Below are positions 18,245-26,001 of a stretch of 63,969 nucleotides of DNA, piece after piece. The stretch comes from an uncultured beta proteobacterium. GTDB taxonomy: Bacteria; Pseudomonadota; Gammaproteobacteria; Burkholderiales; Burkholderiaceae_B. Positions within the stretch are counted from its first letter, which is position 1. Each line of letters opens with the position of its first letter. A program made the translations under genes and the position numbers. Under the pieces are notes generated by a model. The model ran no database searches. It saw only the letters and a program-made list of their open reading frames with translations, and was not told where the DNA came from. Location of the stretch: NCBI GenBank assembly GCA_903932425.1, contig CAIZGG010000013.1, positions 1 through 63,969 on the forward strand. The letters are read 5' to 3'.

Positions 18245-19516
18245 ATGAGTCGAATCGTAATCACAGGAAATGGTGCGATCTGCGGTGCAGGGACTGACCC
18301 CGGCAGTATCGTTGAGGCCTTGCTGGCAGGGCGTTCGGCTTTAGCCCCGATCACGGGTTTTGACGCCGAACAGTTTCAAGGCCGCCTCGCAGCCGAAGTG
18401 CCTGACTATAACGGTGGCAAGTTGCTTGGTGACCGTAAATTGCTCAAGCTTGTACGTCGCTCTGATGTCTTTGGTATCTACGCGGGTAGTCAGGCGATTG
18501 AGCAAGCTGGTTTGCCGGCATGGCGCGAAGCGCTTGACGAGGCCGCGGCAGCGAACTACGCAGATCAAACTGGTTGCTATGTGGGCTCGGGCGGAGGCGC
18601 CTTTGAAGTCAATTACGACTTTTTTCCTCTGATGGCCGAAACAAAAAACGATTTGAATGGCTTCGGCCGTGAACTCTCGAACATGGTCAATCCCATGTGG
18701 TTGCTCAAGTCGCTGCCTAATAATGTGCTGTGTCATATCAGCATCCGTCATCAGCTTAAAGGACCAAACGGCTGCATCACCAACCACACGTCGAGCGGGA
18801 TTTTGTCGGTGATTGAAAGTGCGTGGGCGTTGCGCGAAGGCGATGCCCAGCGCGTCGTTGCAGTGGGTCACGATGCCCCGATTGAGCCGCAAACCTTGTT
18901 GTATCTTGATCGAGTCGGTTTGATTGGCAAAGATATTTTGCGTCCCTTTGATCAGCGGCACGATGGTTGTTTGTTGGGCGAAGGGGCCGCTTCGCTTGTC
19001 CTTGAAACTGAGGCCTCGGCGCAAGAGCGCGGTGCGACAGTGCTGGGCGAATACCTAGGCGGCGGAGACGCCTCAGAAGGCGAGGGTTTATTTTGCATTC
19101 GCGCTGATGGTGATGGGTTGAGTCGTGCGATTGAATTGGCTTTAGCCGACGCACAACTTCAGCCTGCAGACGTTGGCATGATTGTGGCGCATGGTAATGG
19201 TACGCAAGAGTCTGACGCGTCAGAGGCCGCGGCGTTGTTGCGTGTATTTGGTAACGACATGCCGCCGGTCACTGGTTTTAAATGGTCGGTCGGACACCTT
19301 TTTGCGGCATCGGGGCTCTTGGATGTCGCCGTGGGCCTTGAAGCGTGTCGACGCCAGGTGGTGCCAGGGATTGTCCCTCTTGAACGCTTAGCTGACGCCT
19401 GCGCGGGGCTCAATGTCTCTCAGCAAACGCGCGCACCGCGTAGCGATGTCGTATTAGTTTTGTGCCGTGGATTTGCGGGCACGAATGGCGCGTTGCTGTT
19501 GCGCGCGATTAAATAG
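18245..19516 (+). CDS. Ketosynthase-like protein lacking the catalytic cysteine (chain-length-factor-like)
   Basis: 423 residues of the ketosynthase fold. His316 (AHGNGTQESD), Lys346 and His351 (KWSVGHLFAASG) are kept, but the nucleophile position is Thr182 in NHTSSG where FabF has cysteine. It therefore should not load acyl chains. By analogy to KS-CLF pairs of type II polyketide systems it probably partners the upstream ketosynthase and sets chain length or stability. ATG 18245 is chosen because the sequence then begins MSRIVITGNGAICGAG; upstream codons overlap the previous gene. Confidence 0.82.
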   Translation: MSRIVITGNGAICGAGTDPGSIVEALLAGRSALAPITGFDAEQFQGRLAAEVPDYNGGKLLGDRKLLKLVRRSDVFGIYAGSQAIEQAGLPAWREALDEAAAANYADQTGCYVGSGGGAFEVNYDFFPLMAETKNDLNGFGRELSNMVNPMWLLKSLPNNVLCHISIRHQLKGPNGCITNHTSSGILSVIESAWALREGDAQRVVAVGHDAPIEPQTLLYLDRVGLIGKDILRPFDQRHDGCLLGEGAASLVLETEASAQERGATVLGEYLGGGDASEGEGLFCIRADGDGLSRAIELALADAQLQPADVGMIVAHGNGTQESDASEAAALLRVFGNDMPPVTGFKWSVGHLFAASGLLDVAVGLEACRRQVVPGIVPLERLADACAGLNVSQQTRAPRSDVVLVLCRGFAGTNGALLLRAIK

Positions 19517-19517
19517 A

Positions 19518-20750
19518 GTGTTTGTGTCGACAGGTCAGCCTGAAGCGTTGCCCGATGGCTGTGCGGTCGACACGATTGAAATCGCCCGTATCGCCCGCTT
19601 AATCGAGGCCCTACCGGGCGACCTTGAAAAGTTATTTTCTGCCCAAGAGTTAAGCGATGCCGGCGAAGGCGCTGGCCGTGTCGCGAGCTTGGCCGCACGC
19701 TTTGCCGCGAAAGAGGCTTGTTTAAAACTTTTTCCGCGCGAAACAGCACTGAACACTATTACGGCGATGGATTTCTCGGTTGTGCGTGATGCGTATGGCG
19801 CCCCGCAGGTGGTCGCCAGTCGCGCGGCTCAAATCGTGCTGGGCCTGCATTTAGTGGCCGAAATTAAACTATCTTTGACTCACACCCCGTTGTCGGCAAC
19901 CGCTGTGGCGTTGCGAGTGCCCAAGGTGATCAAGCCCAGTCGGGCCGGGCGCTTTGTGTATCAATGGTTGCCCTATCGGCGTCAGGTGATTTTAGATAAT
20001 TTAAATCGTGTGTACGGGGCGCAGGTGAGCCCGCAGCAAATCAAATTGCTTGCGCAAGCTCATTACGGGCATTTACTCAAGTTGCTGAAAGAGTTGTTGC
20101 AATTTCGGTTTATGTCGGCTCAACAAAAGAAAGATATTGTTAGAGTCGAAGGTGTACCTGAGATGATCAAGGCCTTTGAGGCCGGCAAGGGTGTACTGAT
20201 TTTGACCGGGCACTTTGGCAATTTTGAAGTTTCTACCGTGGCCGGAATTGAACATTTTCCGCAGGTCAAGGGGCGCATTCATTTTTTGCGTCGCCCAATC
20301 AAGCCCAAATGGCTGAGTAATTTGCTGACCCGCCGGTTTAATCAAGCTGGTTTTGGGGTCGTAGGTCGCCGAGGGTCTCTTGAAGAAATCGTCGCCACCC
20401 TTGAACGGGGCGACGCGGTGGTGTTTCCGTTTGATCAATATGCGCGGCGGCCAGAAGGCATTGAAGTCGAGTTTTTTGGTTATGCCGCCGGTACTTACAA
20501 AAGCATGGCGTTGATTGCCCTGGCAACCGGAGCCCCCGTGTTGCCGGCAGCCTCATGGCGCGAGGCCGACGGCAAACATGTACTGCGGTTTTTACCGCCG
20601 CTCGAGCCGATTGTCGATGACGATGTTGGTGCCGAAATCAAACGCAATACACGTGCCTTTAATCAGGCACTTGAACTTGCGATTGTCGAGCACCCCGAGC
20701 AGTGGTGGTGGGTGCACCGACGCTGGAAAAATCAGCCTGCTATCAAATAG
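19518..20750 (+). CDS. Fusion: AcpS-type phosphopantetheinyl transferase + LpxL-type acyltransferase
   Basis: About 410 residues with two domains. Residues 14-133 match holo-ACP synthase: Asp18 in CAVDTIEIARI, Glu66 in ARFAAKEACLKLF, and LSLTHTPLSATAVAL at the end. Residues about 140-405 match the LpxL/HtrB acyltransferase family: RRQVILDNLNRVYG, then the H-x4-E site TGHFGNFE (His232, Glu237), and HPEQWWWVHRRWKNQP near the end. Predicted: activates the operon's ACP and transfers its acyl product to an envelope lipid. The start is uncertain: GTG 19518 follows the previous stop at once, GTG 19524 is an alternative, and no clear ribosome site is seen. Confidence 0.85.
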   Translation: MFVSTGQPEALPDGCAVDTIEIARIARLIEALPGDLEKLFSAQELSDAGEGAGRVASLAARFAAKEACLKLFPRETALNTITAMDFSVVRDAYGAPQVVASRAAQIVLGLHLVAEIKLSLTHTPLSATAVALRVPKVIKPSRAGRFVYQWLPYRRQVILDNLNRVYGAQVSPQQIKLLAQAHYGHLLKLLKELLQFRFMSAQQKKDIVRVEGVPEMIKAFEAGKGVLILTGHFGNFEVSTVAGIEHFPQVKGRIHFLRRPIKPKWLSNLLTRRFNQAGFGVVGRRGSLEEIVATLERGDAVVFPFDQYARRPEGIEVEFFGYAAGTYKSMALIALATGAPVLPAASWREADGKHVLRFLPPLEPIVDDDVGAEIKRNTRAFNQALELAIVEHPEQWWWVHRRWKNQPAIK

Positions 20751-20751
20751 C

Positions 20752-20988
20752 TTAGTTCGACTTTTGCTGTTGATGTTTGTCGTAAACATAAGTGCCGATT
20801 GCACCGATCGCTGCGCCACCTAAAGCACCCCACACTGGGTTGCCATCGGCGATCAACGCGATGCCCGCACCAGCCGCTGCGCCAATTGCACCGGCTGATA
20901 GGGTGCGCTGTTGAGTGTTGTTCATGTTAGAGCAGCCGCCAAGAGTAAGTGCCGCGCAAACAGGTAAAGCCAATAAGATTTTTTTCAT
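20752..20988 (-). CDS. Small glycine-zipper lipoprotein
   Basis: 78 residues. Signal peptide MKKILLALPVCAALTLGGC with lipobox LGGC, so lipid-anchored. Then a glycine-rich zipper stretch (SAGAIGAAAGAGIAL and GALGGAAIGAIG) that probably inserts in or packs against membrane, and a charged tail. ATG 20988 has AGGA upstream; an earlier TTG is unlikely. Its 3' end is one base from the convergent fusion gene and no terminator lies between them. Function unknown. Confidence 0.8.
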   Translation of the reverse strand: MKKILLALPVCAALTLGGCSNMNNTQQRTLSAGAIGAAAGAGIALIADGNPVWGALGGAAIGAIGTYVYDKHQQQKSN

Positions 20989-21047
20989 GATCAATCCTTA
21001 AAACGTAACGAAGTCAGACGTTGTGCACAACGCGCTAAAGGCTGTAT

Positions 21048-21410
21048 TTAGCGTTTGCAAGGAAACGTCTCGCCCAAATAACGCAAAATCGTATCTGAGG
21101 CAGAGGCCTGGTTGAACTGAGGTTGTGTGGCCGACCATTTCACAAAGTTATTAATGTGCTCTTGGCGTGTCAGCGTTGAGTTTTGCGCGCAGATAAAGCC
21201 AGGAGCGTTTTTAGGATGACGTGTCACGAGATAGGTTTCGTAGACACCTTGCCCGTAACCATGACAAAAGTTTTGAGCGGCGACATCCGCGGTGTTTGCA
21301 CACATACTGACAAATTTTTCAGTCGTTGTGGTTGCTGCCGGGGCTTGTTGGGCCGATGCGGTGGCGCTAGCCGCCGCCAGGCAAAGTAGTGCGATTTGTT
21401 TTTTCATCAT
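21048..21410 (-). CDS. Exported Rap1a/Tai-like small protein
   Basis: 120 residues with a signal peptide ending ASATASA. The mature part has four cysteines (MCANT, NFCHGYGQG, FICAQN, TFPCKR) and the layout of the Rap1a/Tai domain, first described for immunity proteins to type VI amidase effectors but widespread outside such loci. No effector gene adjoins it, so an immunity role is not supported here. Two consecutive ATGs could start it. Confidence 0.6.
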   Translation of the reverse strand: MMKKQIALLCLAAASATASAQQAPAATTTTEKFVSMCANTADVAAQNFCHGYGQGVYETYLVTRHPKNAPGFICAQNSTLTRQEHINNFVKWSATQPQFNQASASDTILRYLGETFPCKR

Positions 21411-21593
21411 TCTTTTCCGTAAATCCTGACCGCTTTAGGCAAAGCGATAAGGGGTTGATTGCACCGCAATCGCGGTCTGGGGATTGATTAAAACTTGTAA
21501 ACTTAGCTACTCAATTTCTAAGCTGAATATTAACTTGGAAGTACAATCACGCAACAGCAGAGTTTCTTCCCAATTTATCCTCTTTTAATCGAG

Positions 21594-21689
21594 ATGGTTA
21601 CTGTGACCCAGCCAACAGGTAACTTTCATGTCGGGCAAAAGGTCTACATTGAAGGCGCTGGTACTGATGCACGCGTGGTCGCTCAATAA
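21594..21689 (+). CDS. Possible 31-residue peptide, resembles the tail of a glycine-zipper lipoprotein
   Basis: Reads M-VTVTQPTGNFHVGQKVYIEG to the stop at 21687-21689. This resembles the C-terminal end of 17-kDa-antigen-type lipoproteins, with the rest missing. It may be a decayed remnant or a chance frame. There is no good ribosome site. The surrounding 21411-21782 holds only this and the terminator at 21732. Confidence 0.3.
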   Translation: MVTVTQPTGNFHVGQKVYIEGAGTDARVVAQ

Positions 21690-21731
21690 AAGCTCTAGTC
21701 GACCGGGCCCAAGAGGGTGTCGGTTGTTAGT

Positions 21732-21764
21732 AAAAAAAACCGCTGCGATTGCAGCGGTTTTTTT
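21732..21764. terminator. Bidirectional Rho-independent terminator
   Basis: CCGCTGC (21740-21746) and GCAGCGG (21751-21757) form a perfect 7-bp stem with a 4-base loop, flanked by eight A on the left and seven T on the right. It works in principle in both directions and lies just downstream of the minus-strand HiPIP gene, whose transcript it should end. Confidence 0.9.
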
Positions 21765-21782
21765 ACATGACCGTTTTAAGCT

Positions 21783-22088
21783 TTAAGCTTTTTTCACGTG
21801 TGCGTTACACCAGGCAGCTGCAGCAACAAGCTTGCCTGGGAAGATTGCACAGGCGCCCGCTTCGGCTGACTTGCTTGCGTACAATTGGCAGTTAGCGCAA
21901 TTTTGGCCGTCGGCATACTTGGCAAATTTTGCCTTGTCGACCGTGGTTGCAACAGCTTTGTAGCCTAAGGCAACGGCCTGTGGCTCGGTTTCACCGATCA
22001 GAGCTTGCGCGTTGGCTTGTTGCGCAAGGGGCAGTGTGGCTAAGCCAGCTGCTGTGTAAATAATGAATTGGCGACGTGATGTTTTCAT
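21783..22088 (-). CDS. High-potential iron-sulfur protein (HiPIP)
   Basis: 101 residues. Small periplasmic electron carrier with one [4Fe-4S] cluster held by Cys64, Cys67, Cys80 and Cys94 (QNCANCQLY, GACAIFPG, AAWCNAH), the standard HiPIP pattern. The N-terminus MKTSRRQFIIYTAAGLA is a Tat signal with twin arginine, as expected for a protein exported folded with its cofactor. Monocistronic, with a strong terminator after it. Confidence 0.95.
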   Translation of the reverse strand: MKTSRRQFIIYTAAGLATLPLAQQANAQALIGETEPQAVALGYKAVATTVDKAKFAKYADGQNCANCQLYASKSAEAGACAIFPGKLVAAAAWCNAHVKKA

Positions 22089-22191
22089 ATCTGATATCCC
22101 AAGAATAAAAATGTTTTGTAAGCAAAAACCTTATTGTACGGATTTCGACGCTTAGATGTTGTGCCGCCAGTGTGGTTAATCTTACTTATTC

Positions 22192-23061
22192 TTAGTCAGC
22201 ATGGCGCTTGTCGAACTCCCAAACGTCTTCAAAACCCATCAGTTTGGTCAAGTCCGTAAAGTCGTACAGGTCAGCGGTGTTGCCCGTCGACGAACCCGTA
22301 CTTTTAAAATGTTGATAAACCTTCGTCATTGCCTGAACGCCCGCCAAGAGCGCTGTCACCGGAAATATCGCCAATTTAAAACCAAGCGCTTCGAGGTCGG
22401 CCTTGCTTAAAACTGGGGTGCGCCCCTTTTCGACCATGTTGGCTAAAAGCGGCAAATCAAACGACGCACCGATTTTGCGCATCTCTTCTTCGGTTTCGGG
22501 TGATTCCACAAACAGAATGTCTGCACCAGCCTTGGCATAGGCCTCGGCGCGTCGTAAGGCCTCATCGAGGCCGAGTGTGGTGCGCGAGTCGGTGCGCGCG
22601 ATAATTAAAAAGTCTTTTGACTGGCGCGCCTCGGCAGCCACTTTGATTTTTTTGACCATGTCGGCTGTTGGGATGACGCGACGACCTGGGGTGTGGCCAC
22701 ACTTTTTAGGAAACTCTTGGTCTTCGAGTTGAATCGCTGAGGCGCCGGCAAGTTCGTAGCCCTGCACGGTGTGGCGCACGTTTAACAGACCGCCATACCC
22801 CGTGTCACCATCGGCAATTAAGGGTGTACGCGCCATTTTTGCCATAGAACCGACCCGACCGACCATGTCGCTATAAGTGGCCAGACCGGCATCGGGTAAG
22901 CCCAAATGCGATGCCACAGCGCCAAAGCCAGTCATGTACAGGGCTTCAAAACCAAAACTATCTGCCAGTCGAAGTGACACCATATCGTAGACGCCGGGGG
23001 CGGTCACGAGGCCGGGTTGCTTTAGACGTTGATGGAGCTGCGCGGGTTTAGAGTTTGCCAT
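22192..23061 (-). CDS. Isocitrate lyase / PEP mutase superfamily enzyme
   Basis: 289 residues, TIM barrel. Metal-binding DGDTGYGG, the active-site loop KKCGH with its cysteine, and ARTDSRTTLGLDEALRRAEAY place it among carboxyvinyl-carboxyphosphonate mutase, 2-methylisocitrate lyase and oxaloacetate decarboxylase homologues. The start GVYDMVSLRLADSFGFEALYMTGFG is typical of that group. Exact substrate not determinable. ATG 23061 is preceded by GAGG at a workable distance. It diverges from the 23317 operon. Confidence 0.82.
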   Translation of the reverse strand: MANSKPAQLHQRLKQPGLVTAPGVYDMVSLRLADSFGFEALYMTGFGAVASHLGLPDAGLATYSDMVGRVGSMAKMARTPLIADGDTGYGGLLNVRHTVQGYELAGASAIQLEDQEFPKKCGHTPGRRVIPTADMVKKIKVAAEARQSKDFLIIARTDSRTTLGLDEALRRAEAYAKAGADILFVESPETEEEMRKIGASFDLPLLANMVEKGRTPVLSKADLEALGFKLAIFPVTALLAGVQAMTKVYQHFKSTGSSTGNTADLYDFTDLTKLMGFEDVWEFDKRHAD

Positions 23062-23316
23062 GGTCAAGTGCCTCAGAAAAATGAGCGCTTATCGTAGCAG
23101 GTCGCTGCGCCTAAAGTGCTTGGCTGTGCCCGATGAGGGCCTGCAGCGGCATCAAGATGCTCTCACTAAATACTTGACTCGGTGTCACGGGCAAGCCACA
23201 CTCAAGACTTTGCAGCCGAGCACGTGAAAAGGGTCACAACGGATGCGTCGAGCGGTTCTTATTTGCGTGTTTTGATGGGTGTTGCGAGTGATTCTTATTT
23301 GTCTACGGGTACCACG

Positions 23317-24150
23317 ATGAACGATCTCAGTCTGCCAAAAGCAGTTAGCCATGCGGCGCTCTCTGCACAAACCGCTAACCCTGGCTATCAAGCTCGCCTG
23401 AGCAGTCGCCGCGGCGAGGCACGCGGTCACACCGCAGGTGTCGCACCGGGCAACGTGCAAGGCAATCTGATGGTCTTGCCTAAACACCTTGCCAGTGATT
23501 TTTTGTTGTTTTGCCAACGTAATCCAGGGCCCTGTCCGATCTTGGCGGTTTCTGAGCCAGGTAATCCAATGCTACCCAGTCTCGGTGAAGACGTTGATAT
23601 TCGCTATGACATCCCGCGCTATCGTGTTTATAAAGACGGCTTATTGGTCGACGAGCCCTACGACATTGCCAACCAATGGCGAGACGATTTAGTGAGTTTT
23701 GTGCTGGGTTGTTCTTTTTCCTTTGAGCAAGCATTGGTCGAGGCTGGGATTCCTTTGCGCCACATTGAAGAGCAGCGCACAGTGCCAATGTATCGAACCA
23801 ATATCCCAACGACGCCGGCAGGGGTGTTTCATGGCCCGATGGTCGTGTCAATGCGCCCGATGCGCCCAGCCGATATTGTGCGTGCGGTGCAGGTGACTTC
23901 GCGGTTTCCTAGCGTGCACGGTGCGCCTGTTCATATCGGACTGCCCCACTTGATTGGTATTGCAGATATTAATCAACCCGATTTTGGCGAGTCGGTCACG
24001 ATCCATGACGACGAACTGCCTGTCTTTTGGGCTTGTGGTGTGACGCCGCAATCTGTTGCGATGGCGATGAAGCCAGCATTTTGCTTGACGCATGCGCCGG
24101 GATCGATGCTTGTGACTGATTTAAGCAATAACAGTCTGGCAAGTTTTTAG
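23317..24150 (+). CDS. Putative hydro-lyase / D-glutamate cyclase-like, DUF1445 (YcsI) family
   Basis: 277 residues. Family features include [49 protein letters not shown] and the late [11 protein letters not shown]. Members are annotated as hydro-lyases; some relatives act as D-glutamate cyclases. The frame is open from 23182, but ATG 23317 fits the family length. It heads the run that continues with a TRAP transporter, DUF2848 and amidase, which suggests breakdown of an imported acid or amide. Confidence 0.78.
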   Translation: MNDLSLPKAVSHAALSAQTANPGYQARLSSRRGEARGHTAGVAPGNVQGNLMVLPKHLASDFLLFCQRNPGPCPILAVSEPGNPMLPSLGEDVDIRYDIPRYRVYKDGLLVDEPYDIANQWRDDLVSFVLGCSFSFEQALVEAGIPLRHIEEQRTVPMYRTNIPTTPAGVFHGPMVVSMRPMRPADIVRAVQVTSRFPSVHGAPVHIGLPHLIGIADINQPDFGESVTIHDDELPVFWACGVTPQSVAMAMKPAFCLTHAPGSMLVTDLSNNSLASF

Positions 24151-24293
24151 CAGTTGGTAGTTGGATCAAGCGGATAGTTGGATCATTTTGATGGGCAAGG
24201 CGTAGCGCCTGTCACAGCCAGTGCAGTCAAGACTGCTGGGGCATTTAAATTCTTTCTCTTGTGTCGTTGAGTCATATTCTTAGGAGCTTGTAG

Positions 24294-25379
24294 ATGAATG
24301 TTTTAAATCGATCGGCGATGTTCATGGCTTTGTGCGCCTCGTTGCAGTTGTCTGGTGCTGTTGCACAAACGGCAGCCTCTGGCCCTAAAGTTGCTGTGCA
24401 GGCAATCACTCAGACCACGCCTAATATCCCTCAGTACACGCAGGTCGATCAGCCAATGCTGCGCGACGGGATTAAGGCAGCAACGAATGGTCGTGTTGAG
24501 GTCACTTTGTCGTCGTGGCCTGAACGCAATGTGAACGGCCCTGAAGTGCTCCGCTTGGTGCGTTCAGGTCAGGTGGATATTGCCGCGGGCCCCCTCACAA
24601 CAGTATCGGGCGACGTGCCCATGCTTGATGGTATCGACCTTGCGGGTTTGAATCCCGGCATCGCACAAGCGCGTAAAGTGGCAGATGCGATGATGCCTGT
24701 TGCGAATAAAGAACTCGAAAAACTGGGTATCAAGCTTGTTGCAACGTACCCGTTCTCGGGTCAGATGCTCTTTTGCCGCAAGCCTATTGCGTCGTTGGCC
24801 GATCTGAAAGGCATGAAAGTGCGCATCAATGGGCCATCGGCTGGTGACTTAGTCAAAGCGCTTGGTGGGCAACCCGTGTCGCTTGCGTTTGGCGAGGTTT
24901 ACACCGCGCTTGAGCGCGGTACGGTTGATTGCGGTATTACGGGCTCAGGCTCAGGTAATGGTGTGAAATGGCCCGAGGTCACGACGCATCTTTACACCCT
25001 CTCAGTATCCTGGTCGACAGCGGGTTACTTTGTGAATTTGGCTTGGTGGAACAAACTCGAACCATCAATTCGCGCTGAGTTTGAAAAAACGTTTGCCGCG
25101 ATTGAAAATGCGCAATGGAAACTGGGCCAAGAGGCCACTGAAGACGGCATCGCCTGTAACGTAGGTCGTGCAGAAGGGTGCTCGGGCAAGTTGGCAACCT
25201 TGGTGAAGAAGCCGATGGTTGAAGTCAAAGCTCAAGCCAACGAAGCTGAACTGATTCAAAAAAATCTGGCTGAAACCGTATTGCCGGCTTGGGTCAAACG
25301 CTGTGGTGACCGTTGCGGAGTGGTGTACAACGAGGTGATCGCGCCAATCACTGGCGTGAAATACACTGCAGGCAAGTAG
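24294..25379 (+). CDS. TRAP transporter solute receptor DctP
   Basis: 361 residues, periplasmic receptor. Signal peptide ends near residue 25 (LSGAVAQ). DctP motifs are present: MKVRINGPSAG, VSLAFGEVYTALERGTVDCGITG with the substrate-binding arginine region, and YFVNLAWWNKL. ATG 24294 has AGGAG upstream. It is longer than usual and has a four-cysteine C-terminal part (CNVGRAEGCSG, RCGDRCG) that may form disulfides. One base separates it from dctQ. Confidence 0.92.
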   Translation: MNVLNRSAMFMALCASLQLSGAVAQTAASGPKVAVQAITQTTPNIPQYTQVDQPMLRDGIKAATNGRVEVTLSSWPERNVNGPEVLRLVRSGQVDIAAGPLTTVSGDVPMLDGIDLAGLNPGIAQARKVADAMMPVANKELEKLGIKLVATYPFSGQMLFCRKPIASLADLKGMKVRINGPSAGDLVKALGGQPVSLAFGEVYTALERGTVDCGITGSGSGNGVKWPEVTTHLYTLSVSWSTAGYFVNLAWWNKLEPSIRAEFEKTFAAIENAQWKLGQEATEDGIACNVGRAEGCSGKLATLVKKPMVEVKAQANEAELIQKNLAETVLPAWVKRCGDRCGVVYNEVIAPITGVKYTAGK

Positions 25380-25380
25380 T

Positions 25381-26001
25381 ATGTATCAAGGCCTTGAGTG
25401 GCTCAGTCGCCGTGCGATGTGGGTAGCCGGTTTTTGCTACCTGCTGATCACGGCGCTGATCTGTTTTGATATTTTTGCCCGGCAGTTGCTTGGGTTTTCA
25501 ACAGAGTCAACCATTGAACTGACCGGCTATCTGATGGCCGTTGGCATGAGTTGGGGCTTAGCAGGGACACTTTTTGAGCGAGGCCATGTGCGCATTGACG
25601 TCTTGGTGCAGCGCATGCCCTTGCGTGTGCGCGTTTGGTTGCATTTAGCTTCGTTGCTTGCCTTGGTGATTTCGACGGCGTTCTACGTGTACGGAGCGAT
25701 CTCTATCGCTAACGATTCTTTTGCGTTTAACGCCACTGATCTCACCACGCTTCGCACACCGTTGGTGTTGCCGCAGGGTGTTTGGGCGGCGGGCTTCGTG
25801 TTGCTATTGCTTGCAGCACTCGCATTGGCCCTGCGCTCTGTCACGCAATTGATGCGTGGAGATCTCGACAAGATGGATCGCGCATTGATGGCGCGCACCT
25901 ATGAAGACGAGGCAGCAGAAACCCTTGATGCGGTTGCACAAGCGCAGCTGCACATGCAGGCGCCTGGCTTGTCGCCTCTTCGTCATAAGGATCACCAATG
26001 A
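25381..26001 (+). CDS. TRAP transporter small permease DctQ
   Basis: 206 residues, about four membrane helices. FDIFARQLLGFSTESTIELTGYLMAVGMSWGLA is the family core, followed by RGHVRIDVLVQRMP. The C-terminal tail of about 40 residues is polar and longer than usual. The stop overlaps the dctM start by 4 bp. Confidence 0.9.
   Translation: MYQGLEWLSRRAMWVAGFCYLLITALICFDIFARQLLGFSTESTIELTGYLMAVGMSWGLAGTLFERGHVRIDVLVQRMPLRVRVWLHLASLLALVISTAFYVYGAISIANDSFAFNATDLTTLRTPLVLPQGVWAAGFVLLLLAALALALRSVTQLMRGDLDKMDRALMARTYEDEAAETLDAVAQAQLHMQAPGLSPLRHKDHQ

Noticed and set aside
18341-19024. 227-codon minus-strand frame antisense to the KS-like gene
   Set aside because: Opposite strand of conserved coding sequence, no ribosome site and no recognisable motif.
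13998-20750. Operon as an aryl-polyene (APE) biosynthesis cluster
   Set aside because: It shares ACP, KR, DH, KS and CLF-like genes with APE clusters, but the aryl-starter ligase or ammonia lyase, thioesterase and exporter genes are not seen, and it has an enoyl reductase that would saturate the chain.
21048-21410. Rap1a/Tai-like protein as evidence of a type VI effector-immunity pair
   Set aside because: No amidase effector, VgrG or other type VI gene is nearby; the domain is widespread in unrelated exported proteins.
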